DNA of 64,000 bases from assembly GCF_900182985.1 (NCBI RefSeq), contig NZ_FXUY01000001.1, positions 4,971,501-5,035,500 of the forward strand, in the 5' to 3' direction. The notes under the pieces are model-generated. The model worked only from the letters and a program-made list of their open reading frames with translations. It searched no databases and was not told where the DNA came from. The translations under genes were made by a program, and so were the position numbers. Positions 16,085 to 25,300 of this stretch are shown piece after piece. Source of the DNA: Pseudomonas helmanticensis (lineage in GTDB: Bacteria; Pseudomonadota; Gammaproteobacteria; Pseudomonadales; Pseudomonadaceae). Each line of letters starts with the position of its first letter. The stretch's first letter is position 1.

Positions 16085-18499
16085 TCATTTTGTCGCTTGC
16101 CATGCGGTTTGCGGCGCCGGATCGCTGGCGAGGCAGAGCCAGCCACCTTCTGCGTTGATCACACGCTGAGCAGCGGCGAGCAATGTCTGGCGGTCGAGTT
16201 GGCCGATTGCGCTGATCAATTGCTCAAGATAATCCGACGAGTGGCCCGCGAGCCTGGCCTGCCACAGCAGTTCGGCGGCATCTCTGCTGGCCAGTGTGGC
16301 GTCACCGAATTGATCCGCGAGATTTTGCCGTTGCTGGCTGAGACTGGCTTCATCAAGTTGTTCGATCAGCGCGGGAATTGCGATGAGAAACTGTTGAATG
16401 TGCTTGAGCAACTCCGCAGGTTTGGCACTTGGCGATTGCACGCCGAACAGCAGGGCGGTCTGCCCCTGAATCTGGCGAAGCGCAATGAACACGGCGTAGC
16501 CCAATTGCAACTCGACGCGCAAACGCTGATAGAACGGTGTCTGACACAGCTGCGCGAGCATTCGCCATGCAGCTTCGTCGGCGATATCGCGATTGGCGGT
16601 TGGGCAGAACAGCAACAAGGCGTGTTCGCTGGAGGCGGTATCGATGTGGCTCCAGTGTTTGTGCGCCGTGATCGCCGCCGGCGTTGGCAACTGATTGTCC
16701 GGGGTCCCGGGAATACGGCTCAGGGCCAGGCCCATGGCCGATTGCGTCTGCTGATCAAGACCCAGAGCAAGGCCGTCCCAGCGTGAAGTTGTCCACAGGT
16801 GCTTGGCATCGTCCCCGGTTTTGGCTGATGGCAGAACATGTTCCGGCAGCAGTTCAAGCAGTTGGCGAATGAGGATCAGCGGCGGTTTCGGCTCAGCAAG
16901 CGTTGAGTCGGCGTCAACCTGTATCAGACATTTCAGCGCGTGCTCGAGAACGCCGGGCATTGGCTCCTGCAGACCGCTGAGCTTCAGCAACCATTGGTTG
17001 CCAGTGGCGCTGAAAGTCAGCTCGACGCCGGCCTCACGCGCATCTTGCTGCGTTTGCCGAAGACTGCGCTGCAACCGCGAGTGCAGATCAGTGCTGGCGG
17101 CGGCCTTCATCTGCCAGCGCAGATAAATCGCGCCTTCATCAGTGCTGTCCGGCAACGCCTGGCTGAACTGCATCGGCGAGCGTTCACGACGGCCGCGCGA
17201 TCGATCCTGAGCGAACGTACGCAGGCCTCGGTGGGCGCTGGTCTGGCCGCGAATCAGTCCGGCGTTGGCCAAAGGCTCATTGGCTCGCAGGAATGGATTG
17301 GCGGCGGGCAGATGCCAGTGCTCGCTGAAGTTATCCACAGTGCCGATTTCGCTGAGGATCTGTGTGAGGGCTTCAGCGCCTCTATCGGACAAGCCATTTT
17401 CAAGCTGCTCACTGTCGAGCCGCGCCAGTTGCAGCGCGCCGCTGACTTGCTGCTGACGTTCAAGCAGGGCCGCGTATTCTTTGCGCAGTGGCGCCCAATC
17501 TTGCTGAGCGAAGAAATTCAGCCAATCCAGGATCTGCTCGCGAATGGCATTTAACGATTCCGGTGGCGCGGTGAATTCCAGCTGCAACAACGCTTGCCCG
17601 TTGAAGTGATAAACCGGCGCGGCTTTCAAGCCATCTGCCAGCTTCTGCTGCTGCAAATGCGCGGGCAACCCGCCGGGTTTGGTGCTGTTCAGCCAATGAC
17701 AAAGAAACGCCAAAGCCTCGACAGACGACTCAGGCAAGTAATCAAACGCAAACAGAAAATTGCCGCGTCGCTCACTGACCTGTTGATAACTTTTCACCGT
17801 CAGCGGCACGGTTGCCGCCTGCGCAACGTTATCCCCAGCCGGTAAGGCTTGTGAAAACTGCTCAGCCAGCGCTTTCAATTCTTCGAAACTCTGCGGCCCA
17901 ACCAGGCTCAAGGTCATCTGCCCAGTCTGATAAAACTGCTGATGGAAATCGTTGAGCGCCTGTTGAAACGCAGCCTGCTCGACTTGCAGGCTGTCCCGAT
18001 TCCCCGCATGAAACCCGCGCAACGGATGCTCTGCCGGTAATCCTTCGAACAAGGCAAATTGCTGCTGCGCCGCAGGATCTTGCGACCAGGCGATAAATTC
18101 TGCCTGCAACACTTCCCGTTCCCGCAACTGATCTTCCGGTTTCATACGTGGCTGGGCGAGCATGTCTGACAGACGCTCCAGCCCAGCGCTGAACGCTTTA
18201 GTCGGCAACTCAAAGAAATAATCAGTGGTACGTTCCCGGGTGCTGGCGTTCACCTGGCCACCGTGACCTTGCACGTAGGCCATCAGCCCTTCGCCCGCAG
18301 GAAAACGCTCGGTGCCGAGAAACAGCAGATGCTCAAGGAAATGCGCCAGCCCCGGCCACGCCAGCGGCACGTCATGACTACCGGCAGCCACGCGCAATGC
18401 GGCGGCGCTGCGCTTCAAACCGGGCACATGACGCAGGGTCACACGCAAGCCGTTGGCCAGGGTTTCAGTATGGGGGCGGGGGTGAGTCGGCGCAGGCAT
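16085..18499 (-). CDS. pqqF: PqqF, M16-family zinc peptidase
   Basis: The 804-residue protein is an M16 (pitrilysin/insulinase-type) metallopeptidase with the inverted zinc motif HFLEH at residues 53-57; the third ligand Glu lies further downstream near QLREREVLQAE. It has the expected repeated M16 half-domains, with the second half less conserved. In PQQ synthesis it is thought to cut the cross-linked PqqA peptide, probably as a two-subunit peptidase. The start is placed at ATG 18499 rather than an in-frame GTG two codons upstream. It follows davA by 38 bases on the same strand, so some readthrough from the dav genes is possible. Confidence 0.9.
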   Translation of the reverse strand: MPAPTHPRPHTETLANGLRVTLRHVPGLKRSAAALRVAAGSHDVPLAWPGLAHFLEHLLFLGTERFPAGEGLMAYVQGHGGQVNASTRERTTDYFFELPTKAFSAGLERLSDMLAQPRMKPEDQLREREVLQAEFIAWSQDPAAQQQFALFEGLPAEHPLRGFHAGNRDSLQVEQAAFQQALNDFHQQFYQTGQMTLSLVGPQSFEELKALAEQFSQALPAGDNVAQAATVPLTVKSYQQVSERRGNFLFAFDYLPESSVEALAFLCHWLNSTKPGGLPAHLQQQKLADGLKAAPVYHFNGQALLQLEFTAPPESLNAIREQILDWLNFFAQQDWAPLRKEYAALLERQQQVSGALQLARLDSEQLENGLSDRGAEALTQILSEIGTVDNFSEHWHLPAANPFLRANEPLANAGLIRGQTSAHRGLRTFAQDRSRGRRERSPMQFSQALPDSTDEGAIYLRWQMKAAASTDLHSRLQRSLRQTQQDAREAGVELTFSATGNQWLLKLSGLQEPMPGVLEHALKCLIQVDADSTLAEPKPPLILIRQLLELLPEHVLPSAKTGDDAKHLWTTSRWDGLALGLDQQTQSAMGLALSRIPGTPDNQLPTPAAITAHKHWSHIDTASSEHALLLFCPTANRDIADEAAWRMLAQLCQTPFYQRLRVELQLGYAVFIALRQIQGQTALLFGVQSPSAKPAELLKHIQQFLIAIPALIEQLDEASLSQQRQNLADQFGDATLASRDAAELLWQARLAGHSSDYLEQLISAIGQLDRQTLLAAAQRVINAEGGWLCLASDPAPQTAWQATK

Positions 18500-18537
18500 G
18501 GGCACTTCCAGAACAGTGAAGTGCCAATGCTAGCGGA

Positions 18538-19332
18538 TTAGCGCTGGTTCAGCGCGCCGTAAAGCTCGGGGCGACGATCGCTGAGGTAGAGATTGGCTGC
18601 GCGCGAGTCGAGCATCAACTGCCGATCAAGCTCGCCGATGATCAACGCTTCGTCGAGTCCGGCCTGGGCGATGCGACTACCATCCGGCGCGGCGAGGCTG
18701 CTTTGCCCGCAATAATGGATGTCGCCTTCGTGGCCGCAATAGTTGGCGTAGGCCACGTAGCACTGGTTTTCGAAGGCGCGCGAACGCACGGTGACATCGG
18801 CGACGAAATCGAACGGGATCATGTTCGCGGTCGGCACCAGAATCAACTCGGCGCCGGCGAGTGCCAGACGCCGGGTGTTTTCCGGAAATTCCAGGTCGTA
18901 GCAGATCAGGAAACCTAGCTTCCAGCCATTGAGTTCGACGATGGGGAAATCATCCTCACCCGGGCTGAACATCGAGCGATCCAGATCACCAAACAGATGC
19001 GTTTTACGGTAATTGCACAGGCGCTCACCGTGCGAATCGATCAACTGCACGGCGTTGTAGATCTGACCGTCAGCGGTGCGTTCCGGATACCCGTAAACAA
19101 TCGCCAGCCCGGCTGCCTTGGCGATCCGGCCGATCTGTTGCGCCCATTCTCCGTTGTAGACCTCAGCCAGCGTGCTGACCGCCTCGGCCCCGATGTTGTA
19201 GCCGGTCATGAACATCTCCGGCAGCACCAGCAAGTCCGCACCCTTGGCCTCCATCGCCAGTTGATGCAGGCGCTGCAGGTTGGCGGCGGGGTCCAGTGGC
19301 AGCGGTGGACATTGGTAAAGGGCTACACGCAT
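18538..19332 (-). CDS. davA: DavA, 5-aminovaleramidase (nitrilase superfamily)
   Basis: DavA hydrolyses 5-aminovaleramide to 5-aminovalerate and ammonia, the second step of the monooxygenase route of L-lysine breakdown. The 264-residue protein shows the Glu-Lys-Cys triad of the nitrilase superfamily: Glu in LPEMF, Lys in NYRKTHL and Cys in LICYDLEFPE. Its gene begins 12 bases after davB ends, with AGAGGAAT before the ATG. The pairing with davB is what makes the specific assignment; alone it could be another C-N hydrolase. Confidence 0.88.
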   Translation of the reverse strand: MRVALYQCPPLPLDPAANLQRLHQLAMEAKGADLLVLPEMFMTGYNIGAEAVSTLAEVYNGEWAQQIGRIAKAAGLAIVYGYPERTADGQIYNAVQLIDSHGERLCNYRKTHLFGDLDRSMFSPGEDDFPIVELNGWKLGFLICYDLEFPENTRRLALAGAELILVPTANMIPFDFVADVTVRSRAFENQCYVAYANYCGHEGDIHYCGQSSLAAPDGSRIAQAGLDEALIIGELDRQLMLDSRAANLYLSDRRPELYGALNQR

Positions 19333-19344
19333 CAGGGATTCCTC

Positions 19345-21027
19345 TTACTCGGGCAGGGCGATAGGGCCGATGTCTTTGAACACATCACCTGGGCCGGGGT
19401 TCGCTTTATGTGTCGAACCGCCGAAATGCTTCATGATCCCCCACACCGCGTTGAGCGAGGTTTGTACCGCGCCTTCGACCCATGCCGGCGTCCACGAAAC
19501 GTCGTCGCCAGCGATGAAAATTCCGCGTTGCTCGGCGGGCATGTCGTCCTGCATGAAGTGCGCGTACATGCGCTGGTTGTAGCGGTAGTGGCCGGGCAGT
19601 GCGCCTTTGAACGCACCGAGGAAATACGGATCGGCTTCCCAGGAAACGGTGATCGGATCGCCAATGATCCGTGCGGCAATGTCGACTTTCGGGTAGATCT
19701 TTTTCAACGCGTTCAGCGCCAGTTCAACGCGTTTTTCCACCGGGTGCGGGAGCATCTTCAAGGCGTCGCTCATCCACGAGTACGACAAGCAGATCACGCC
19801 CGGTTTGTCGTCTCCGTTGTCGAACAGATAGGTGCCACGGGTCAGGCGATCGGTGAGGGTCATGCTCATCAAATCGCGGCCGGTCTCCGGGTCCTTGTCC
19901 TTCCAGAACGGCCGGTCGACCATCACGAAAGTCTTCGAAGATTGCATGTAGCGAGTGCGATCAAGCGCCATCCACATCTTCTGCGAGAACAGGGTTTCGT
20001 CGCACTCGATCTGCGTGGTCAGCAGCCAGCTCTGGCAAGTGGTGAGCACAGCAGCGTATTCGCGGGTGTCGCCGTTGTTGTCGGTGACGGCGAAACGGCC
20101 ATCCGGCGCATGAGCGATTTTCTTCACGCCGGAGCGCGGCGCGCCACGGTGCAGGGATTTCAGACTGGTGCCTTCTGGCCAATGCACGCAGCGCTCCGGC
20201 ACATGCCGCCAGATGCCTTGCGGTACTTGCTCGACGCCGCCGACCACCAGGTGTTGGTGATCGTCGCAGTTGGTCATCACCACGCGGAAGATTTCCAGCA
20301 TCGAGTTAGGGAAATCCGAGTCCCAGCCGCCGGTACCGAAACCGACCTGACCGAATACTTCGCGGTGATGGAACGACAGTTTGGCGAAGGCTTCCGAGGT
20401 GGCGACGAAGTCATAGAACGTGCGGTCGTCCCACAGCGGCACCAAGGTGTTCCACAACTCTTTCAGGCGCGGCACATCACGGTCACGGATGGCTTGCTGG
20501 ATATCGGCGAACTGCGAGCCGGCTTCCAGTGCATCCGCCCAGGCGTCAGCCACTTCCTGGAACAGCGCAGGAAGATCCGCCAGTTTCTGTGCGTAGTGGG
20601 TTTTGCCTTCCAGGTCGATCACGGTGCTGCCGGAGGCTGGCGTCAACGGGTTCGGAAAAGGTTTGGTCGCAAGCCCGAGCTTGTCGACGTAGTGATAGAA
20701 CGCCGTGGAAGAGACCGGGAAGCGCATGCCGCCAAGTTCAGCGACGATGCCATCGGTGCCGTTGAAAGCTTGCGAGCGCAAACGACCACCAAGCTTCGAC
20801 GCCTCATAAACCACCGGTTTCAGGCCAAGCTTCATCAGCTCGTAAGCGGCCACCAGACCGGCAATGCCTGCGCCGACAATCGCCACTTCGGCGCCGTGAT
20901 TATGTTCAGGAATACTACCGAGGCCGGCCGGGTGTTCGATCCAGTCGTCAAACGCGAACGGAAAGTCCGGGCCGAAAATGGTGACTGGTTTCTTACCGTC
21001 TGCAGGATGGCGATTGTTCTTGTTCAT
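19345..21027 (-). CDS. davB: DavB, lysine 2-monooxygenase (FAD amine oxidase family)
   Basis: DavB oxidatively decarboxylates L-lysine with O2 to 5-aminovaleramide. The 560-residue flavoprotein has the dinucleotide motif VAIVGAGIAGLVAAYEL near residues 48-65 and agrees closely, as I recall it, with P. putida DavB from the first residues (MNKNNRHPADGKKP) to the C-terminus (IGPIALPE). It belongs to the tryptophan 2-monooxygenase branch of the amine oxidases. AAGG precedes the ATG at 21027. It forms an operon with davA. The next steps (DavT, DavD) are not in the window. Confidence 0.92.
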   Translation of the reverse strand: MNKNNRHPADGKKPVTIFGPDFPFAFDDWIEHPAGLGSIPEHNHGAEVAIVGAGIAGLVAAYELMKLGLKPVVYEASKLGGRLRSQAFNGTDGIVAELGGMRFPVSSTAFYHYVDKLGLATKPFPNPLTPASGSTVIDLEGKTHYAQKLADLPALFQEVADAWADALEAGSQFADIQQAIRDRDVPRLKELWNTLVPLWDDRTFYDFVATSEAFAKLSFHHREVFGQVGFGTGGWDSDFPNSMLEIFRVVMTNCDDHQHLVVGGVEQVPQGIWRHVPERCVHWPEGTSLKSLHRGAPRSGVKKIAHAPDGRFAVTDNNGDTREYAAVLTTCQSWLLTTQIECDETLFSQKMWMALDRTRYMQSSKTFVMVDRPFWKDKDPETGRDLMSMTLTDRLTRGTYLFDNGDDKPGVICLSYSWMSDALKMLPHPVEKRVELALNALKKIYPKVDIAARIIGDPITVSWEADPYFLGAFKGALPGHYRYNQRMYAHFMQDDMPAEQRGIFIAGDDVSWTPAWVEGAVQTSLNAVWGIMKHFGGSTHKANPGPGDVFKDIGPIALPE

Positions 21028-21189
21028 GGTTGACCTTGCTGGCGACCCGACGCGGGATGCGCGTCTGAGTATAGGAAAAGATGCCAGCCATTCTAGGGAG
21101 CGTAGAGTACGTTAATAAGACGCAAAGTGTCGTCGTTTTGCCAATAAGCTGATCAATCTGACGAATGCTGCCTGCACACCGACCAAAAT

Positions 21190-21218
21190 GTGGGAGCCGG
21201 GCTTGCCCGCGAAGAGGC
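21190..21218. repeat. Single REP-like unit
   Basis: GTGGGAGCCGGGCTTGCCCGCGA is a common Pseudomonas REP unit with an internal CGGGCTTGCCCG stem. It stands alone between davB and the Lrp-type regulator. Confidence 0.65.
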
Positions 21219-21251
21219 CTTATCAGCCAACCGAAATGATATGGCCAACAC

Positions 21252-21713
21252 TCAAACCGGCTGCCCCCGATCAATCTTGCTACTCAAAATAATCGAGGTC
21301 GTCGTCTTCTCCACCCCATCCACGCTACCAATCTGATCCAGTAACTGATCGAGCTGCTCCGGCGAATCCGTACGCAACCACGCCACATAATCAAACTCGC
21401 CACTCACCGCACACAACTGCTGCACCTGCGCCATCGCACTCAACCGGCGCACTACCTCTTTGCCGGAACGCGGCTGCACCTTGATCCCGACGTAGGCCTG
21501 CAAGCCGCCATCGACCACGCGCTGGCCCAGACGTACGCCATAACCGGTGATGACCTTGGCCTTTTCCAGCCGCGCCAATCGAGAGGTCACGGTGGTGCGC
21601 GCAATGCCTAATTGCCGGGCAAGCATGGCCACACTTTCGCGGGCGTTGATTTGCAGTGCGGCGATTAGCTGACGGTCGATTTCATCGAGTGCGGGCGGGC
21701 GGGTGTCTGGCAA
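21252..21713 (-). CDS. Lrp/AsnC-family transcriptional regulator
   Basis: The 153-residue protein has an N-terminal helix-turn-helix (residues 10-60, ESVAMLARQLGIARTTVTSRL) and a C-terminal RAM effector-binding domain. Lrp-type regulators respond to amino acids. Placed just upstream of davBA on the same strand, it probably senses lysine or a product of it and controls those genes. The start is a TTG at 21713 with GGAG seven bases before it; no in-frame ATG fits. Confidence 0.88.
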   Translation of the reverse strand: MPDTRPPALDEIDRQLIAALQINARESVAMLARQLGIARTTVTSRLARLEKAKVITGYGVRLGQRVVDGGLQAYVGIKVQPRSGKEVVRRLSAMAQVQQLCAVSGEFDYVAWLRTDSPEQLDQLLDQIGSVDGVEKTTTSIILSSKIDRGQPV

Positions 21714-21764
21714 GGGGCGGCTCCATGAGGGGGGGTGAATTACGCATGTTACAAGACTACCAAG

Positions 21765-21793
21765 TTGACACGACGCTGATCCTTGTCAAAGAT
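21765..21793 (+). promoter_or_regulatory. Sigma-70 promoter of candidate sRNA A
   Basis: A perfect -35 box TTGACA (21765-21770) is followed after 17 bases by AAAGAT (21788-21793). Predicted start is near 21800. Confidence 0.5.
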
Positions 21794-21799
21794 GTGGGC

Positions 21800-21957
21800 A
21801 AGAGCGCGAAATCTGCTGCCTTGCAGGGCTTCAGCAGACGTAGGTACCTCAGCGATGCTGCTACGTCGGTGTAAGGTGAGACCTCTAATCCAATTTCCTG
21901 AGGATGCAGATATCAGGATTTGAATACCCATGGGGCAGCCTTAATGCTGCCCTTTTT
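21800..21957 (+). ncRNA. Candidate small RNA A, structured, unidentified
   Basis: This stretch has no credible reading frame but has the parts of an sRNA gene: a promoter with a perfect -35 box, a hairpin CTGCTG/CAGCAG (21813-21837), a hairpin GACGTAG/CTACGTC (21837-21867) whose arm begins on the last base of the first, a mostly single-stranded middle, and an intrinsic terminator GGGCAGC/GCTGCCC with five T (21933-21957). The length would be about 158 bases. I do not recognise the family. It may instead be the leader of a lost gene. Confidence 0.5.
21933..21957 (+). terminator. Intrinsic terminator of candidate sRNA A
   Basis: GGGCAGC and GCTGCCC pair around CTTAAT, followed by TTTTT. Confidence 0.88.
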
Positions 21958-21959
21958 AT

Positions 21960-21988
21960 TTGCCTGCGTAAGGGGCGGGCACTATCAT
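21960..21988 (+). promoter_or_regulatory. Sigma-70 promoter of candidate sRNA B
   Basis: TTGCCT (21960-21965) and TATCAT (21983-21988) are separated by exactly 17 bases. It begins just after the terminator of candidate sRNA A. Confidence 0.5.
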
Positions 21989-21994
21989 CGCCAC

Positions 21995-22146
21995 CTCAGC
22001 ACTGACCGGAACCTTGGTAGCAAGGGGTGTTGATTTCGGTGGCGCAAGTCACTCCCAGCCAGTGAGCGGGATATGCGGGTAGCCGTGAAAGAACAAGCCG
22101 ATAGAGATTCACAGAAAGCCCTGATGCGAAAGCGTCGGGGCTTTCT
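21995..22146 (+). ncRNA. Candidate small RNA B, or a short peptide gene with structured 3' end
   Basis: A predicted transcript of about 150 bases runs from the promoter at 21960 to a 15-bp stem with a GAAA tetraloop (AGAAAGCCC...GGGCTTTCT, 22113-22146). The T-run after the stem is weak. It could encode a 32-residue peptide (ATG at 22073 after AGCGGGAT, ending TAA near 22170), but that frame runs through the hairpin and has no recognised similarity. I favour an RNA gene. Confidence 0.4.
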
Positions 22147-22250
22147 GCTTTCCAGTGCTTCCAAAAGTTAAAAGGCTGAAGGAGAAAAATGGTGTGAGTT
22201 GCGCGGTTTCGGATAACTGATGTTTTTTGACGTTTACCGATCGACCGCCC

Positions 22251-22281
22251 AAGAAAAAGCCGCGCATTTAGCGCGGCTTTC
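22251..22281 (-). terminator. Terminator downstream of the tRNA gene
   Basis: On the minus strand AAAGCCGCGC, TAAAT and GCGCGGCTTTTTCTT form a GC stem with a T tail, four bases after the tRNA CCA end. Confidence 0.9.
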
Positions 22282-22285
22282 AATT

Positions 22286-22362
22286 TGGTGGGCCCACACG
22301 GACTTGAACCGTGGACCAAAGGATTATGAGTCCTCTGCTCTAACCAACTGAGCTATAGGCCC
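22286..22362 (-). tRNA. tRNA with CAU anticodon, probably tRNA-Ile2 (lysidine type)
   Basis: The 77-base gene folds as a full cloverleaf with encoded CCA and anticodon loop CTCATAA. Anticodon CAU could mean elongator Met or the AUA-reading Ile2. The acceptor stem GGGCCTA carries C4-G69 and C5-G68, described determinants of the lysidine synthase TilS, and the CTTTGGTC variable region resembles E. coli ileX more than metT. I therefore favour Ile2, although the same locus is often annotated as tRNA-Met. It lies 15 bases after rmcA on the same strand. Confidence 0.9.
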
Positions 22363-22377
22363 TCAGTAGGTCGCGGA

Positions 22378-25300
22378 TTATAGCGACGGTTTCTCGGCTG
22401 TGCTATCCGAATAATCCGATACGGTTACACGAAGAAACGTTGCCGCGAATTCTTCCGGTGGCAGCGGCAGGCTGACGATGTAGCCCTGGATCTGTTCGCA
22501 GCCTTCGGCGGCGAGGAATTGCTGCTGTGCCTGGGTTTCCACACCCTCGGCGATGACGGTGAATTGCATGCTGCGGCCCAGTGCGATGATGGCCCGGACA
22601 ATCGCCGCATCGTGGGGGTCATCGGGCAGCCCACGGACGAAGGACTGGTCAATTTTAAGGATGTCCAGCGGCAAGCGCTTGAGGTAGCTGAGCGAGGAAT
22701 AGCCGGTGCCGAAGTCATCGATCGCGAGTTGAACGCCGAGGTGTTTGAGTTGGTGCAGCACGGCCAGCGCCTCTTCGGCCTGACTCATGATGAAATTCTC
22801 GGTAATTTCCAGTTGCAGTAAATCCGGCATCAGGCCGTTGTCGTTGAGCAATTGTTCGATGCGGCCGAGCAGGTTCGGCTGACGCAATTGTGCGCCGGCG
22901 AGGTTCACCGACAATGGGCCGAGGCTGTCATAGACCTGATTCCACTCGAACATCTGCCGGCACGCGGTCTCCAGCACCCAGTCGCCGATCTGCAGAATCA
23001 TGCCGTTCTCTTCGGCGAGCGGGATGAAGTGCTCAGGTGGTACTTCGCCGAAGGTCGGGTGCCGCCAGCGGATCAGTGCTTCAGCGCCGACCAGACGGTG
23101 GTCGTCGAGGCTGATTTTTGGCTGGTAATAGAGGTGCAACTCATCGCGCTCGATGGCTCGGCGCAGTTCGTGCTCCAGCGCCACACGCTCACTGGCTTGG
23201 GCGGTGAGGTCGCGGGTATAGCTCTCGACGCGGTTGCGGCCCTTGGCTTTGGAGCGGTACATCGCCGCGTCGGCGTTTTTCACCAGCGTAGCGACGTCGC
23301 AACCGTCACGTGGGTACAAGCTGGTGCCGATGCTCGCGCTGATGAAGAACTCATGCTCACCGGCCTGGAACGGCGCGCCGAAGCAGTTGAGCAGCTTGGT
23401 GGCGATGTTGTCGGCGTCGCTGGCCTGCTGCAGGCCGGGCAGCAGGATGATGAATTCATCGCCGCCCAGTCGCGCCACGGTATCGATGTCGCGCAGTTGC
23501 TCTTTGAGGCGCACGGCGATGCCCTTGAGCAGCAGGTCGCCGACCGGGTGGCCGAGGCTGTCGTTGATGTGTTTGAAGCGATCAAGATCGAGGAACAGCA
23601 CAGCGCCCTGACCACCGTTTTCCTGCTGATTGTTCAGTGCCATGAGCAGACGACTTTCGAACAGCGTGCGGTTCGGCAGGCCGGTCAGTGGGTCGTGGTG
23701 TGCCTGATAGTCGAGCTTGGCCTGCGCATGCTTGAGACTGGAGATGTCGGCGAACACGGCGACAAAGTGGGTAATGAATTTGTCGCGGTTACGCACGGCG
23801 CTGATGGTCAGCCAGCTCGGGTACAACTCGCCGTTCTTGCGTCGGTTGGAAATTTCGCCTTGCCAATGCCCCTCGTCGGTCAACTGATGCCACATCGCCG
23901 CGTAGAACGCGCTGTCATGCAGGCCGGAGGCGAGCAGACGCGGCGTGTGGCCGAGCGCCTCGCTTTCGCTGTAACCGGTGATTTCGGTGAAGGCCCGATT
24001 GACCGCGCTGATGTGCTGCTGGGTGTCGGTGATCAATACGCCTTCGGCGGTGCTCTCGAACACAGTTGCCGCCTGCTGCAATTTTTCCTGCATCAGATGG
24101 CGTTCGGTAATGTCCCGGGCGATGGTTAGCATGCAGTCTTCTTCGCCGATTGGCAGAGGTCGGCTGGAGACTTCGCAAAGGCGGATCAGCCCGTCGCTGC
24201 GGCGGATATGGCAGGTGAAGTCGCGTACGAAACCGTCACGATGCAGCAGATCGAGCATCTGTTTGCGTTCGTTGAGATTGACCCAGATGCCCAGATCCAG
24301 CGCCGAGCGATCCACCGACATCGCGCTGTTGAAACCGGTGATGCGGCTGAAGCCTTCGTTGACCTCCAGCAGCAGGCCATCGCTCTGGCGTGACAACAGC
24401 AAGCCATCGGGCGAGGCATGAAACGCCTTGGCGAACTTCTCTTCCGAGGTTTGCAGTTGCTGCTGGGTTTCCTTGAGCTGAGTAATGTCGCGCACCACTA
24501 CCACCAGTGCCGGAGTGGTGTCGAGGTCGAACGGCTCGGCGGAAATCAGGCCGGTAAATACTTGGCCGTTGTTGCGGCGAAAGGGCATTTCCAGGTTGCG
24601 GATGCTGCCGGCCTGCAAGCGCTGCAACAGGCCCGGACCGACCCCGGGAATGCCCCAGATATTCAGATCGGTGGCGGTCTGGCCAATGACTTCTTCGGCC
24701 TTCAGTCCGATCTGTTCCTCAAACGCTTCGTTGACCTCCAGCAAACAGCCATCGGACAGCCGCGCGATTACCAGAATGTCCGGGCATTGCTGGAATACCG
24801 AAGCAAATTTCTGCTCGGACAGGCGCAAAGCCTCTTCGGTGCGCTTGGTCTCACTGATGTCGATCATCAAGCCGCGCATCACCGGCTCATGACCGTGTTC
24901 GATCAGGCTGACAATGTCGCGCACCCACAGGCAGCGCCCATCGGCGGTGATTACCCGATAGTCGAGCGTGTGATCGCGACCCTCGCGTACGGCGTCATCA
25001 CAGATGGCCTGAGCTCGGGTCAGATCTGCCGGATGAATGATATTTCGCCAGAAACCCGGAATCAGCCAGTGCGATTGTGGATAACCGAGCAGATCTTCGG
25101 CGTGCGGGGACACATAGCTGTAGGTGAAGTCGCTCATCCGCGCTTCCCAGGCGATGGCCGACAGGCTCTCCACCAGCCCGCGATAGTGATACTCGCTGCT
25201 GCGCAACTCCTGCTCGAGGTCGATTCGCCGGGCGATTTCCGAACTCAGGCGCCGGTTGATGCGGATCACCACGGCCAGCACGATCACCAGCAGGAGCAAG

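Noticed and set aside
18997..21033. A 678-codon open frame opposite davA/davB
   Set aside because: DavB and DavA match their families along their full length; the antisense frame is rich in Arg, Gln, His and Val in the manner of GC-rich shadow frames.
21120..21142. GCAAAGTGTCGTCGTTTTGC upstream of davB as an Lrp operator
   Set aside because: The symmetry is imperfect (about 7 of 10 positions) and no good promoter could be aligned with it, so it was not listed.
22073..22171. A 32-codon peptide gene in the second sRNA candidate
   Set aside because: It has a passable ribosome binding site but runs through a strong hairpin and has no known relative; kept only as an alternative in that entry.
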